From Limimaricola pyoseonensis (GTDB taxonomy: Bacteria > Pseudomonadota > Alphaproteobacteria > Rhodobacterales > Rhodobacteraceae): a stretch of 64,000 nucleotides of DNA. Positions within the stretch are counted from its first letter, which is position 1; each line of letters begins with the position of its first letter. The stretch covers positions 16,207 to 80,206 of the forward strand of contig NZ_FNAT01000011.1 in NCBI RefSeq assembly GCF_900102015.1, given 5' to 3'. The translations under genes and the position numbers were made by a program. Of this stretch, positions 24,575 through 33,270 are shown in pieces. The notes under the pieces were generated by a model. The model searched no databases and was not told the DNA's origin. It was given only the letters and a program-made list of their open reading frames with translations.

Positions 24575-24926
24575 CGCTCTGATCCTGGTCCTGCTCGCGG
24601 GCGTGCTGGCCTATGCCTGGGTAGTGGACCGCCGGGTCAGGACGCTGATGCAGCATCTGCGCGATCTGCAGCCGCTGATCGGCGAGTTCTCGGCCGCGGT
24701 CGACAAGTCCGAGCAGTCGGTGCGCGGCCTGTCCGAGGCGGCGCGCGACCTGCAGGAGCCGCCGGCCCCCCGCGCGCCGCGGGCGCCGGCGCTGCCCGGC
24801 CGCACCGCCGAGAAGGCCGCCCGCGCCGCCCGCGCCCGCAATCAGGCCGCCGGTGTGACCCGTGTCACCGGCAAGGCCGACCTGGTGCAGAGCTTCTTCG
24901 ACCGTGTGAAGGATCGCGAAGAATGA
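24558..24926 (+). CDS. DUF6468 family flagellar-cluster membrane protein
   Basis: 122 residues. An N-terminal membrane segment (LLIDALILVLLAGVLAYAWVV, residues ~2-24, split here by family pattern) is followed by a coiled helix (LMQHLRDLQPLIGEFSAAVDKSE) and a basic Ala/Arg-rich tail. This matches the DUF6468 small membrane proteins found next to fliM and motE in alphaproteobacterial clusters. Their function is not established to my knowledge. It overlaps fliM by 17 bases and motE by 4, so it is tightly co-expressed with a rotor protein and a stator chaperone. Confidence 0.8.
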   Translation: MALLIDALILVLLAGVLAYAWVVDRRVRTLMQHLRDLQPLIGEFSAAVDKSEQSVRGLSEAARDLQEPPAPRAPRAPALPGRTAEKAARAARARNQAAGVTRVTGKADLVQSFFDRVKDREE

Positions 24927-25579
24927 GATTTCCGCGCCCCGTCCCGCTGATGATCGGCGCGCTGGCCCTGGCCGGCATCGCCAAGGCGAGCCTGCTGGTG
25001 AACGGCGCCGCGCCCGTGCCCACCGCGCCGGCGGTGTCGAACTTCTTCGTCGGGGCCGCCAACGCCGCCGCCGGCGCCGAGGAGAGCGCGCCCGCGCCCG
25101 CCGCGGTGTCGCAGCCCGCGCCGCAACCGGCGATCCCGCAGGCCTGCGCCGCGCCCGAAGAGGTGCTCTCGGCCATCGCCCGCGAACGCGACCTGCTCGA
25201 GGAGCAGCGCGCCGCGCTGGCCCAGCGCGAGGCCGAGATCGAGCTCGCGCGCGAGACGCTCGCGGTCGAGACCGCGCGGCTCGAGGAGCTGCGCGGCGAG
25301 CTGGTGGCCCTGCTCGAGAAGGCCGAGGCGGCGAACCAATCCGACATCGACCGGCTGGTGGCGCTCTACGTCAACATGAAGCCGCGCGAGGCCGCGACCA
25401 TCATGAACGATCTCGACATCGGCGTGGCGGTGACGATCCTCGGCGCCATGCCCGAGCGCGACGCCGCGCCGGTGATGGCGGCGATGGACGTGGTGCGCGC
25501 GCAGGCGATCTCGATGATCATCCTCGAGCGGGCCAAGCTGCCCGGTGACCAGCGGCTCGACGGCATCCGCGTCAGGTAA
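24923..25579 (+). CDS. motE: MotE-like flagellar motility chaperone
   Basis: 218 residues. A signal or anchor segment (PLMIGALALAGIAKASLLV) is followed by an Ala/Pro linker, a long coiled coil (~residues 78-130, EVLSAIARERDLLEEQRAAL through LVALLEKAEAA), and a C-terminal MgtE_N/MotE domain: LVALYVNMKPREAATIMNDLD, TILGAMPERDAAPVMAAMD. In rhizobia MotE is the periplasmic chaperone of MotC. That makes a MotC-like partner likely, and the helical-repeat protein at 7605-9368 is a candidate. It ends the fliL-fliM-DUF6468-motE block. Confidence 0.88.
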   Translation: MRFPRPVPLMIGALALAGIAKASLLVNGAAPVPTAPAVSNFFVGAANAAAGAEESAPAPAAVSQPAPQPAIPQACAAPEEVLSAIARERDLLEEQRAALAQREAEIELARETLAVETARLEELRGELVALLEKAEAANQSDIDRLVALYVNMKPREAATIMNDLDIGVAVTILGAMPERDAAPVMAAMDVVRAQAISMIILERAKLPGDQRLDGIRVR

Positions 25580-25588
25580 CGCAAGCGG

Positions 25589-25603
25589 GCCGCGTCACGC
25601 GGC
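25589..25603. terminator. Short hairpin between convergent motE and flhB
   Basis: GCCGCG (25589-25594) pairs with CGCGGC (25598-25603) around a TCA triloop, in the 29-base gap between the stops of motE (+) and flhB (-). It is a plausible but weak bidirectional stop; there is no U-tract. Confidence 0.3.
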
Positions 25604-25608
25604 GATGC

Positions 25609-26730
25609 TCATTCCTCGGGCCGCAGCCGCGATCCCTCCGGGGGCTTGCGCTTGGTGCGCCGCCTGAGATCCATCACCCAACCGATGATCTCGGCCACCG
25701 CCTGCCAATGCTCGACCGGGATCGCCTCGTCGACCTCGACCGCGGCGTAGAGCGTGCGCGCCAGCGGCCGGTTCTCGACCATCGGCACCTCGTGCTCGGC
25801 GGCGAGTTTGCGGATCTGCGCGGCGACGAGGTCGGCGCCCTTGGCGACGCAGACCGGCGCGCTGTCGACGCCCGGCGTGTAGCGCAGCGCCACCGCGTAG
25901 TGGGTCGGGTTGGTCAGCACCACGGTCGCGGTCGGGACCGAGATGGCGATGCGCTGCTTGGCGCGCTGGCGCGCGATCTCGCGGCGCTTGCTCTTGATGA
26001 ACGGGTCGCCCTCGCTCTCCTTGTGCTCGTCGCGCACCTCCTTGAGGCTCATCTTCTGCTTGCGGGTGTAGTCGGCGCGCTTCCACAGCACGTCGACCAG
26101 CGCCACCACCGCCAGGAAGGAGACGGTGCCGATCAGGATGCGGACCACCGCGTTGCGGGCATGCGGCAGCAGCGTCTCGGGCGTGAAGAGCGGCGCCTGC
26201 CAGATCCCGGTGACCGCCTCGCGCACCGCGAAGCCGGCGATCAGCGCGATCACCGCGACCTTGGCGACGTTCTTTGCGAACTCGACCAGCGCGTCGGCCG
26301 AGAACAGCCGCTTCAGCCCCTTGAGCGGCGAGAGCTTCTCGAGCTTGGGCTTGATCCGCTCGCCGGCCACCACCACCGGCCCCGAGATCAGCACCCCGAA
26401 CACCGCCGCCAGCACCATCACCAGCACCACCGGCGCGAGCGTCCCGGCCACCGACAGCGCCAGCCGCCGCGCGACCGCGCTCACGTCGTTCAACCCCGAG
26501 GCGCCGTTGCCGATCTCGATCTGCCCGGCCGCGCCGAGCAGGCCGCGCAGCTCGCCCGCGAGCGACGGCAGCAGCGGTGGTAGAACGAACAGCGTGACGG
26601 TGAGCAGCGCGAAGGCGCTCATCATGTTGCCGGTTTCCTTGGAGGAGGGGACGTCGCCCTTCTGCCGCGCCTTCCTGAGCTTGGCCTCGGTGGGCTGCTC
26701 CGTCTTGCTGCTCTTGTCCTCTTCCGACAT
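25609..26730 (-). CDS. flhB: FlhB export switch protein
   Basis: 373 residues. The N-terminus is charged and cytosolic (TEQPTEAKLRKARQKGDVPSS, the family start). Four membrane segments follow, then the cytosolic domain with the self-cleavage motif N274-P-T-H277. The linker has the conserved RKQKMSLKEVRDEHKESEGDP. FlhB is the substrate-specificity switch that FliK flips after hook completion; cleavage between Asn and Pro is part of this. It follows fliR by 10 bases in the flhA-fliR-flhB order. Confidence 0.97.
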   Translation of the reverse strand: MSEEDKSSKTEQPTEAKLRKARQKGDVPSSKETGNMMSAFALLTVTLFVLPPLLPSLAGELRGLLGAAGQIEIGNGASGLNDVSAVARRLALSVAGTLAPVVLVMVLAAVFGVLISGPVVVAGERIKPKLEKLSPLKGLKRLFSADALVEFAKNVAKVAVIALIAGFAVREAVTGIWQAPLFTPETLLPHARNAVVRILIGTVSFLAVVALVDVLWKRADYTRKQKMSLKEVRDEHKESEGDPFIKSKRREIARQRAKQRIAISVPTATVVLTNPTHYAVALRYTPGVDSAPVCVAKGADLVAAQIRKLAAEHEVPMVENRPLARTLYAAVEVDEAIPVEHWQAVAEIIGWVMDLRRRTKRKPPEGSRLRPEE

Positions 26731-26740
26731 CGCGCCCCTC

Positions 26741-27496
26741 TCAGAACCGCAGCCCGGCCAGCCAGCCGGCCAGCGCGTCGGTCATGCCGGTCAGCATCGC
26801 CCCGGCCGAGGCGGCGAGGCCGATCAGCCCGGCGGCGATCAGGAGCGGCTGCGCCACGAAGAACACCGGCAGGCTGGGCATCGCCCGGTTGGCCAGCCCC
26901 ATGCCGAGATTGAGCACCAGCGCCAGCACGTAGAAGGGCGCGGCGAGCGAGACGCCGAGATAGAAGCTCTGCGCCACCGCCCGCACGCTCTGCGCGGCCA
27001 GATCGCCCCAGATGATCCGGCCGGGCGGGAAGATCTCGTAGCTGTCGAGCAGCGCCGCGATCATCAGCCGGTGCAGGTCGGTGACGAAGATGAGCGCGGT
27101 GCCCGCCATCAGCAGCACGCCCGCGATCAGGGTCGAGCCTTCGAAGGTGCCGGTGCCGGGCGCGAAGGCGTTCGACAGCCCCGCCACCATGCCGACCTGG
27201 TAGCCCGCATATTGCAGGGCGCTGAACAGGATGCGCGCCGTGGTGCCGATCCAGATCCCGACCGTGACCTCGAGCGCGAAGGCCGCCGCCAGCCGCGGCG
27301 GCGCGGCCTCGGCCAGCCCCGCCACCGGCGCCAGCGGCGCCAGCGCCGCGCTCAGCGCCAGCGCCAGAAGCAGCCGGTGCCGCGCCGGGATGGCGTTGTC
27401 GCCGAAGCCCGGCAGGAACATCATCGCCGCGCCGAGCCGGGCGAAGACCAGCCCCGCGGCCACCGCCTGCGCGACGAGGAAGGGGCCGAGCTCCAT
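26741..27496 (-). CDS. fliR: FliR flagellar export gate protein
   Basis: 251 residues, all membrane helices, with FliR landmarks: FARLGAAMMFLPGFGDNAIPAR, GYQVGMVAGLSNAFAPG, LLMAGTALIFVTDLHRLMIAALLDSYEIFP and VLNLGMGLANRAMPSLPVFFVAQPL. FliR completes the FliP5-FliQ4-FliR1 gate. The ATG at 27496 shares one base with the flhA stop. A much longer open frame continues upstream, but it is antisense-frame noise within flhA and not a fusion. Confidence 0.95.
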   Translation of the reverse strand: MELGPFLVAQAVAAGLVFARLGAAMMFLPGFGDNAIPARHRLLLALALSAALAPLAPVAGLAEAAPPRLAAAFALEVTVGIWIGTTARILFSALQYAGYQVGMVAGLSNAFAPGTGTFEGSTLIAGVLLMAGTALIFVTDLHRLMIAALLDSYEIFPPGRIIWGDLAAQSVRAVAQSFYLGVSLAAPFYVLALVLNLGMGLANRAMPSLPVFFVAQPLLIAAGLIGLAASAGAMLTGMTDALAGWLAGLRF

Positions 27497-29595
27497 CAGC
27501 CGCCGATCACCGCGACGGTGCGCAGAGAGGCCTTCCGGTGCACCTCGTTGTGCGAGATGATCTGCGTCATCGGGCTGACCCGCTCGAGCATCGAGCGCAC
27601 GAAGCCGCGCACCTCGGGGCTGACCATCAGCGCCGGCCACTCGTCGCGCTGCGCGAACTTCTGGATCTCCTTGCGCGCCTCGAGCACGAATTCCTGCACC
27701 CGTTGCGGCGACATCAGGAAGTTGCGCTCCTCGCCGTTCATCCGCACCGCGCCGTTGAACTCGCTCTCCCAAGCCGGCGACATGGTGATCACCGGGATGA
27801 AGCCCTGGCCGTCGGTCAGCGCGTGGCAGATCTGGTTCGACAGGCGGCGGCGCACGTGTTCGGTGATCAGGGTGACGTTCGAGGTGGTGCGGTTGGCCTC
27901 GGCCACCGCCTCGACAATCAGCGGCAGGTTGCGGATCGAGATCCGCTCGGTCAGCAGCGCCTGCAGCACGTGCTGCAGCAGGATCGCGGGCGAGGCGCCC
28001 GAGATCTCGCCGGCGAGCTTCTGGTACTCGCGCGGCAGCCCCTCGATCAGCTGCTGCACCGCGCCATAGGTCAGAAGCTCGGGCATGTGCTGCTTGATCA
28101 CCTCGGTCAGGTGGGTGGTGATCACGCTTTCGGGGTCGACCACGGTGCAGCCCGCCGCCTCGGCGCGGTCGGCGTTCTGGGCGTCGACCCAGACCACGTC
28201 GAGCCCGAAGGTCGGGTCCTTGCCGCGCGGGCCGGGCAGGTCGATCCCGGCCTCGGCGGGGTTGATCACCATCATGCCGGTGGCGCGGACCTCGCCGCGC
28301 GCGGCCTCGACGCCCTGCACGGTCACCGCATAGGTCTCGCTCCCGAGCAGCGGGTCGTCCTTGATCCGCACCGAGGGCAGAACGAAGCCGTATTCGCGCG
28401 CGAAGAGGTGGCGCAGGCTCTTGATCTTGCCGGGCAGGGCGGCGTCGGCGCGGTTGATCAGCGGCACCAGACCGGCGCCGAGATCGAGCCGCAGGTCGTC
28501 GAGCTTCAGCGTCTGGCGCACGTCGTCGCCCTCTTCGCCCTTGCTCTCCTCGGCCCGCTGGGCGGCCGCGGCCTCCCGCGCCTCGCGGGTGACGGTGCGC
28601 TCGGCCTCGCGCTGCATCACCCGGCCGAGACCGGCCAGCATCAGCGCCAGCACCGCGAAGACCGGCAGCGGAAAGCCCGGCAGCAGGCCGATGCCGAAGA
28701 GCAGCGCGCCGGCCATGTAGAGCGCCTTCGGGAACTTCCCGAGCTGGCTCAGCACCGCCTCGTTGGCCGCGCCCTCGGTGCCGCCCTTGGTGACGATGAG
28801 GCCGGCGGCGAGCGAGACGATCAGCGCCGGGATCTGGCTGACGAGGCCGTCGCCGATGGTCAGGGTGGTGTAGGCGTTGGCCGCCTGTCCGACCGGCAGG
28901 CCGTGCTGCACCACGCCGATCAGGATGCCGCCGAGGATGTTGATCGCGGTGATGATCAGCCCCGCCACCGCGTCGCCGCGCACGAATTTCGAGGCACCGT
29001 CCATGGCCCCGAAGAAGCCGCTCTCGTCCTCGAGCTCCTTGCGCCGGGCGCGGGCCTGCTCCTCGTCGATCAGGCCGGCGCCGAGATCGGCGTCGATCGC
29101 CATCTGCTTGCCCGGCATCGCGTCGAGCGAAAAGCGGGCCGAAACCTCCGCGATCCGGGTCGAGCCCTTGGTGATGACGATGAAGTTGATCACCACGAGG
29201 ATCGCGAAGATCACGATGCCGATCACGAAGTTGCCGCCGACGATGAAGCGGGCGAAGCCCTCGATCACCCCGCCGGCCGCGCCCGGGCCGGTGTGGCCCT
29301 CGCTCAGGATCAGCCGGGTGGAGGCGACGTTGAGCGACAGCCGCAGCATGGTGACGACCAGAAGCAGCGTCGGAAAGCTGTTGAACTCCAGAGGCTTCGG
29401 AATCCAAAGCGCGACCATCAGGATCAGCGCCGACAGCGCCAGAGAGATCGCGAGCCCGAGGTCGAGCAGGATCGGTGGCAACGGCACGAACAGCACCGCC
29501 AGCACCAGCGTCACGCCGATCGCGAAGCCGACGTCGCGGTTGGCGAGGCTGACCGTGAGCCACTGCGCGGGGCCGGTCGGGTTCGGATCGGCCAT
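27496..29595 (-). CDS. flhA: FlhA export gate / substrate docking protein
   Basis: 699 residues. The N-terminal half has about eight membrane helices with the FHIPEP family core (LAISLALSALILMVALWIPKPLEFNSFPTLLLV, then VATTRLILSEG-like and FVVGGNFVIG-like segments, and DAMPGKQMAIDADLGAGLI with EEQARARRKELEDESGFFGAMDGASKFVRGDA). The C-terminal half is the cytosolic docking domain. FlhA takes export substrates from chaperones and uses the proton gradient. It lies 2 bases after the transglycosylase gene. Confidence 0.97.
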   Translation of the reverse strand: MADPNPTGPAQWLTVSLANRDVGFAIGVTLVLAVLFVPLPPILLDLGLAISLALSALILMVALWIPKPLEFNSFPTLLLVVTMLRLSLNVASTRLILSEGHTGPGAAGGVIEGFARFIVGGNFVIGIVIFAILVVINFIVITKGSTRIAEVSARFSLDAMPGKQMAIDADLGAGLIDEEQARARRKELEDESGFFGAMDGASKFVRGDAVAGLIITAINILGGILIGVVQHGLPVGQAANAYTTLTIGDGLVSQIPALIVSLAAGLIVTKGGTEGAANEAVLSQLGKFPKALYMAGALLFGIGLLPGFPLPVFAVLALMLAGLGRVMQREAERTVTREAREAAAAQRAEESKGEEGDDVRQTLKLDDLRLDLGAGLVPLINRADAALPGKIKSLRHLFAREYGFVLPSVRIKDDPLLGSETYAVTVQGVEAARGEVRATGMMVINPAEAGIDLPGPRGKDPTFGLDVVWVDAQNADRAEAAGCTVVDPESVITTHLTEVIKQHMPELLTYGAVQQLIEGLPREYQKLAGEISGASPAILLQHVLQALLTERISIRNLPLIVEAVAEANRTTSNVTLITEHVRRRLSNQICHALTDGQGFIPVITMSPAWESEFNGAVRMNGEERNFLMSPQRVQEFVLEARKEIQKFAQRDEWPALMVSPEVRGFVRSMLERVSPMTQIISHNEVHRKASLRTVAVIGG

Positions 29596-29597
29596 GC

Positions 29598-30368
29598 TCA
29601 GGATCTCCCGGAAAAGCGCGGCAGGACCGGCTGGATCGGCGCGTCGCTGTAAAGGCCGAAGCTGTCGCCGCCGCCGCCGCGCGACCAGCCGCCGCGCCGA
29701 GCCGGAACGGCCGGCGCGGCGGGCATGGCCTGGCGCGGCGCCGCGGCGGCTAGGTCGCGAAAGCTCGAGATCCGATCATTGGCGACGGCCACGTTGCGAC
29801 GCAGCGAGGCCAGATAGACCTGCTGCGCCTCGGGCGTGCGCGAATGATAGGCGCCGGCCGCGGCGGTCCAGTCGCCCAGCTCCTCGTAGAGCCCGCGCAG
29901 GAAGCGCGCCGCGTAATCGACGTTGACCGCCGGGTCGAAGCCCTGCGCCGTGTCGCGGAAGGCGTCGGGATGCCAGCGCATGTTGATCTGCATGCAGCCC
30001 ACGTCGATCGACGAGACGCCCGCGGCACGGCGCGCGGCGATCCAGTCGAGCGCGGCGGCACGGCTGTCGAAGAGCCGGCCCTCGCCGGCGGCGTTGACCG
30101 CCCAGGGCCAGATCGTCAGCCGGCCGCCGCGGGTGACGCCGGCCTCCTGGATGCCGATGCCGAGCAGCAGGTTGCCGGGGATGTCGTATCTGAGTTGGGC
30201 GCGCAGGATGGCGTTGACGCACAGGCCGCGCTCGACCGGGCCGGCGGCCTCGGGGGCGCGCGCGACGGCTGCGGCCGCGGCGGAGGGGCGGTAGAAGCCG
30301 CTCCAGTCGGCCGGGGCCGGACCTGCGGCGAGGGCGAGCCCCAGCGCGAGGAGGGCGCGGCGGATCAT
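29598..30368 (-). CDS. Flagellar lytic transglycosylase (SltF-like)
   Basis: 256 residues. A signal peptide (RRALLALGLALAAGPAPA) precedes an SLT domain with the likely catalytic Glu75 in GIGIQEAG, then SIDVGCMQINMRWHP and AARFLRGLYEELGDWTAAAGAYHS. A Pro/Ala/Arg-rich tail follows. Such periplasmic enzymes cut peptidoglycan to let the rod through. In Rhodobacter sphaeroides the enzyme is SltF, which works with the rod cap FlgJ, and here FlgJ lacks its own muramidase domain. It sits between fliQ and flhA, overlapping fliQ by 4 bases. Confidence 0.87.
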   Translation of the reverse strand: MIRRALLALGLALAAGPAPADWSGFYRPSAAAAAVARAPEAAGPVERGLCVNAILRAQLRYDIPGNLLLGIGIQEAGVTRGGRLTIWPWAVNAAGEGRLFDSRAAALDWIAARRAAGVSSIDVGCMQINMRWHPDAFRDTAQGFDPAVNVDYAARFLRGLYEELGDWTAAAGAYHSRTPEAQQVYLASLRRNVAVANDRISSFRDLAAAAPRQAMPAAPAVPARRGGWSRGGGGDSFGLYSDAPIQPVLPRFSGRS

Positions 30369-30634
30369 GCTCCGCCGCTCGCGATCAGGTCGAAGACCCG
30401 GTCCGACAGGCGGGTGAGCGTGGCGTAGATGAACGGGGTCGAGGCCAGCAGGCCGAGAAAGATCGCGACGATCTTCGGCACGAAGGTCAGCGTCATCTCC
30501 TGCACCTGGGTCAGCGCCTGGAAGAAGGCGATCGCGAGCCCCACGCCGAGCGCCAGCGCGAGGATCGGCCCGGAGCCGAGCAGCACCGCGAGGATCGTCT
30601 CGGACAGGATGTCGTAGGTGTCGCTCTCGGTCAC
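30365..30634 (-). CDS. fliQ: FliQ flagellar export gate protein
   Basis: 89 residues with two membrane helices: ILAVLLGSGPILALALGVGLAIAFFQALTQVQEMTLTFVPK in segments and IVAIFLGLLASTPFIYATL. This is the FliQ/YscS pattern and size. The start is GTG with GGGAGGG 8 bases upstream. It stands between fliE and the transglycosylase gene, in an operon that runs flgB-flgC-fliE-fliQ-slt-flhA-fliR-flhB. Confidence 0.95.
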   Translation of the reverse strand: MTESDTYDILSETILAVLLGSGPILALALGVGLAIAFFQALTQVQEMTLTFVPKIVAIFLGLLASTPFIYATLTRLSDRVFDLIASGGA

Positions 30635-30662
30635 GCGTGCGTCCCTCCCGGACCGGCCGTCC

Positions 30663-30986
30663 TCAGATCGGCATGCGCAGCACTTCTTGGTAGGCTTCGA
30701 CCACCTTGTCGCGCATCGAGACCATCACCTTGACCGTGCTCTCGAGCGCCAGCGTCGCCTCGACCACCTGCTGGGTGCCGACCTGCCCAGCGAGACCCTG
30801 CTGCGCCACGCCTTCGGCGGTGCGGATCTTGTCGACCGTGCCGCCGGCGCTGTCGCGCAGCATCTCGGCGAAGCTGGGCTTCGCGGCCTCGGGTTCGGCC
30901 GTGCTCGGCGCGACGCTCAGCTCCTGCGAGGAGCGGTAGGCGCCACGGACGCCGGAGGTGGAGAGGATCGATGAGAACTCGGTCAT
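30663..30986 (-). CDS. fliE: FliE MS ring-rod junction protein
   Basis: 107 residues. The N-terminal part is variable. The C-terminal FliE domain is clear: FAEMLRDSAGGTVDKIRTAE, then QVVEATLALESTVKVMVSMRDKVVEAYQEVLRMPI as two helices. FliE links the MS ring to the first rod subunits. It is 20 bases downstream of flgC and 28 bases upstream of fliQ on the same strand. Confidence 0.95.
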   Translation of the reverse strand: MTEFSSILSTSGVRGAYRSSQELSVAPSTAEPEAAKPSFAEMLRDSAGGTVDKIRTAEGVAQQGLAGQVGTQQVVEATLALESTVKVMVSMRDKVVEAYQEVLRMPI

Positions 30987-31006
30987 CGGGGCGGCCCTTC
31001 AGACAA

Positions 31007-31417
31007 TCAGCGCAGCAGGTCGAGGATCTGGCTGCGCATCCGGCGGCCGGCCTCGTACATGTTCAGGTTCGCCTCGTAGCTGCGCGAGGCCTCGCGCATG
31101 TTGCTCATCTCGAGGATCGGGTTGACGTTGGGCATCTTGACCATGCCCTGCGCGTCGGCGGCCGGGTGGGCCGGGTCGTAGAGCAGGGCGAAGTCGGCCT
31201 TGTCGCGGCCGATCCTGTCGACCTCGACCATCGAGCTGCCGCTCTCGCGGTCGAGCATCTCGGCGAAGGAGATGGTCTTGCGGCGATAGGGGTCGGCGCC
31301 GGGGCTGTCGCCGGTGGAGTTGGCGTTGGCCACGTTCTCGGCCACGACCTTCAGCCGCTCGCCCTGGGCGCGCATGCCTGAGGCGGCGATGGCGGTGATC
31401 GACTTCAACGGATCCAT
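31007..31417 (-). CDS. flgC: FlgC proximal rod protein
   Basis: 136 residues. The N-terminal rod motif is LKSITAIAASGMRAQGERLKVVAENVANANSTG. The C-terminal one is PNVNPILEMSNMREASRSYEANLNMYEAGRRM. FlgC is part of the proximal rod with FlgB and FlgF. It lies 17 bases after flgB. Confidence 0.96.
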   Translation of the reverse strand: MDPLKSITAIAASGMRAQGERLKVVAENVANANSTGDSPGADPYRRKTISFAEMLDRESGSSMVEVDRIGRDKADFALLYDPAHPAADAQGMVKMPNVNPILEMSNMREASRSYEANLNMYEAGRRMRSQILDLLR

Positions 31418-31434
31418 GTCGCGTTCCTTCCCCG

Positions 31435-31824
31435 TCAGCGCAGGCCGGTGGCCGAGAGCGCCAGAAGCTCGTGGCCCTTGCGGTAGAGCTGGGTGGCGAG
31501 CTTGTACTGCTCGCTGATCTCGCTGGCTTTCACGGTCTGCTGTTCGAGCACCACGGTGTTGCCGTCGAGGCTGGTCTCCCAGCCGGTCTCGTCGGGCCGC
31601 ACCGACAGCGTGCCGCCCATCGCGCCGCCGCCGATATGGCCGGAGGCGGTGGTGGCGAGACCGGTGCGCGTGCCTTTCACCATGGCGTCGAACGGCGTCA
31701 CGTCGCGCGCCTTGTAGGCGGGCGTGTCGGCATTGGCGATGTTCTCCGACACCACCTTCTGCCGGGCCGAGAGCCAGCTGAGCCGCTGCGATGCGAGTTT
31801 GAAGAAGGACAGCCCGTCAAGCAT
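31435..31824 (-). CDS. flgB: FlgB proximal rod protein
   Basis: 129 residues starting MLDGLSFFKLASQRLSWLSARQ, then the rod motif VVSENIANADTPAYKARDV and the C-terminal VKASEISEQYKLATQLYRKGHELLALSATGLR. FlgB starts the rod above FliE. The upstream in-frame Met at 31896 is rejected because the family N-terminus begins at MLDG and the preceding bases form the promoter region shared with fliI. It heads the eight-gene block down to flhB. Confidence 0.93.
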   Translation of the reverse strand: MLDGLSFFKLASQRLSWLSARQKVVSENIANADTPAYKARDVTPFDAMVKGTRTGLATTASGHIGGGAMGGTLSVRPDETGWETSLDGNTVVLEQQTVKASEISEQYKLATQLYRKGHELLALSATGLR

Positions 31825-31849
31825 AAGCGTTTCCTTTTCCGTCGAGCAT

Positions 31850-31885
31850 GGATAGCATGTATAAATCAGTCCGACTACCGGATAG
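31850..31885. promoter_or_regulatory. Paired GGATAG elements in the flgB/fliI divergent region
   Basis: GGATAG occurs at 31850-31855 and again at 31880-31885, exactly 30 bases apart, in the 66-base gap between flgB (-) and fliI (+). The first copy is embedded in CATG-GATAG-CATG. The stretch between is AT-rich (TATAAATCAG). Three-turn spacing would suit a regulator bound on one face of the DNA. The second copy lies 5 bases before the fliI start and could also serve in translation. Confidence 0.3.
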
Positions 31886-31890
31886 AATTC

Positions 31891-33270
31891 ATGCAAACCG
31901 TATTCTCCGATCTGACGTCACGTATCCGCACCAGTCCCGAGGCCGCGATCACCGGCGAGGTGACCGGCGTGCTGGGGCTGTCGCTCACGGTGCGGGGGCT
32001 GGAGCGCGCCGTCGGAATCGGCGGACGCTGCACGGTGATGGGCGCGCGCGGCCCGGTGCTGGGCGAGGTGGTGGGCATCGACGGGCGCGGCACGCATCTT
32101 CTGCCCTTCGGCAGCTGGGAGGGCGTGGTGGTCGGCGACACGGTCGCGCACAGCCCGCGCGGCGACATGGTGCGCCCGGACGGCAACTGGATCGGCCGGG
32201 TGGTCAACGCGCTGGGCGAGCCGCTGGATGGGCGCGGGCCCTTGTCGGAGGGCGAGGCGCCGCGCCCGGTCAAGGGCGCGCCGCCCGCCGCCTTCGCGCG
32301 CCGCCGGGTGGGCCCGCGCATGGACACCGGCATCAAGGCGCTCGACGTATTCGTGCCGCTCTGCCGGGGCCAGCGCATGGGCGTCTTCGCCGGCTCGGGC
32401 GTCGGCAAGTCGACCCTGATGGCGATGCTGGCGCGCGGCGCGCAGGCCGACGTGATCGTCGTCGGCCTCGTGGGCGAGCGCGGCCGCGAGGTGCAGGACT
32501 TCATCCAGGAGGATCTCGGCCCCGAGGGCATGGCGCGCTCGGTCCTCGTGGTCTCGACCGGCGACGAGCCGCCGCTGATGCGCCGGCAGGCGGCCTGGAC
32601 CGCGACCGCCGTGGCCGAGCATTTCCGCGACCAGGGGCTGCAGGTGCTGCTGCTTGTCGACAGCGTCACCCGCTTCGCCATGGCGCAGCGCGAGATCGGC
32701 TTGGCCGCGGGCGAGCCGCCCACCGCCAAGGGCTACCCGCCCACCGTCTTCGCCGAGCTGCCGCAGCTTCTGGAACGCTCCGGCCCTGGCGCCGAGGGGC
32801 AGGGCGACGTGACCGGCCTCTACACGGTTCTGGTCGATGGCGACGACATGAACGAGCCGGTGGCCGACGCGGTGCGCGGCGTGCTCGACGGGCACGTGGT
32901 GCTCGACCGCGCCATTGCCGAGCAGGGCCGCTTTCCGGCGGTGAACCTGCAGAAGAGCATCTCGCGGATGCTGCCCGACTGCCATTCCCCGGCCGAATAC
33001 GCGGTGCTGCAGGCAGCGCGGCGCAGCCTCGCGCGGCATGCCGACATGGAGGAGCTGATCCGCATCGGCGCCTACAAGACCGGCTCGGACGCGCAGGTCG
33101 ACGCCGCGATCCGCTTTGCCGAGCCGGCCGACGCCTACCTCACCCAGCGCAAGGGCGAGAGCGTGCTGGCCGACGAGAGCTTTGCCGAGATCTATCGGAT
33201 GCTGGGCGAGGCGGGGATCGACGTGGCGATCCCGAAGCCGCCCGCACCGCTGCGCCGCGCGCCGGGCTGA
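31891..33270 (+). CDS. fliI: FliI flagellar export ATPase
   Basis: 459 residues. F1-beta-like ATPase with Walker A AGSGVGKST at residues 167-175, then GLVGERGREVQDF, a Walker B LLLVDSVTRFAMAQREIGLAAGEPP and GYPPTVFAELPQLLERSG. The ending FAEIYRMLGEAG and a Pro-rich tail fit FliI. It energises delivery of export substrates and is held by FliH. It stands alone on + opposite flgB. FliJ, often encoded next to fliI, is not found downstream; an Hsp70 gene follows instead. Confidence 0.97.
   Translation: MQTVFSDLTSRIRTSPEAAITGEVTGVLGLSLTVRGLERAVGIGGRCTVMGARGPVLGEVVGIDGRGTHLLPFGSWEGVVVGDTVAHSPRGDMVRPDGNWIGRVVNALGEPLDGRGPLSEGEAPRPVKGAPPAAFARRRVGPRMDTGIKALDVFVPLCRGQRMGVFAGSGVGKSTLMAMLARGAQADVIVVGLVGERGREVQDFIQEDLGPEGMARSVLVVSTGDEPPLMRRQAAWTATAVAEHFRDQGLQVLLLVDSVTRFAMAQREIGLAAGEPPTAKGYPPTVFAELPQLLERSGPGAEGQGDVTGLYTVLVDGDDMNEPVADAVRGVLDGHVVLDRAIAEQGRFPAVNLQKSISRMLPDCHSPAEYAVLQAARRSLARHADMEELIRIGAYKTGSDAQVDAAIRFAEPADAYLTQRKGESVLADESFAEIYRMLGEAGIDVAIPKPPAPLRRAPG

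Noticed and set aside
26741..29563. Apparent 940-codon fusion of FliR with an upstream frame
   Set aside because: Only the last 251 codons are FliR; the rest is an out-of-frame reading of flhA with low-complexity Arg-rich sequence. The FliR ATG overlaps the flhA stop, as in ordinary coupled genes.
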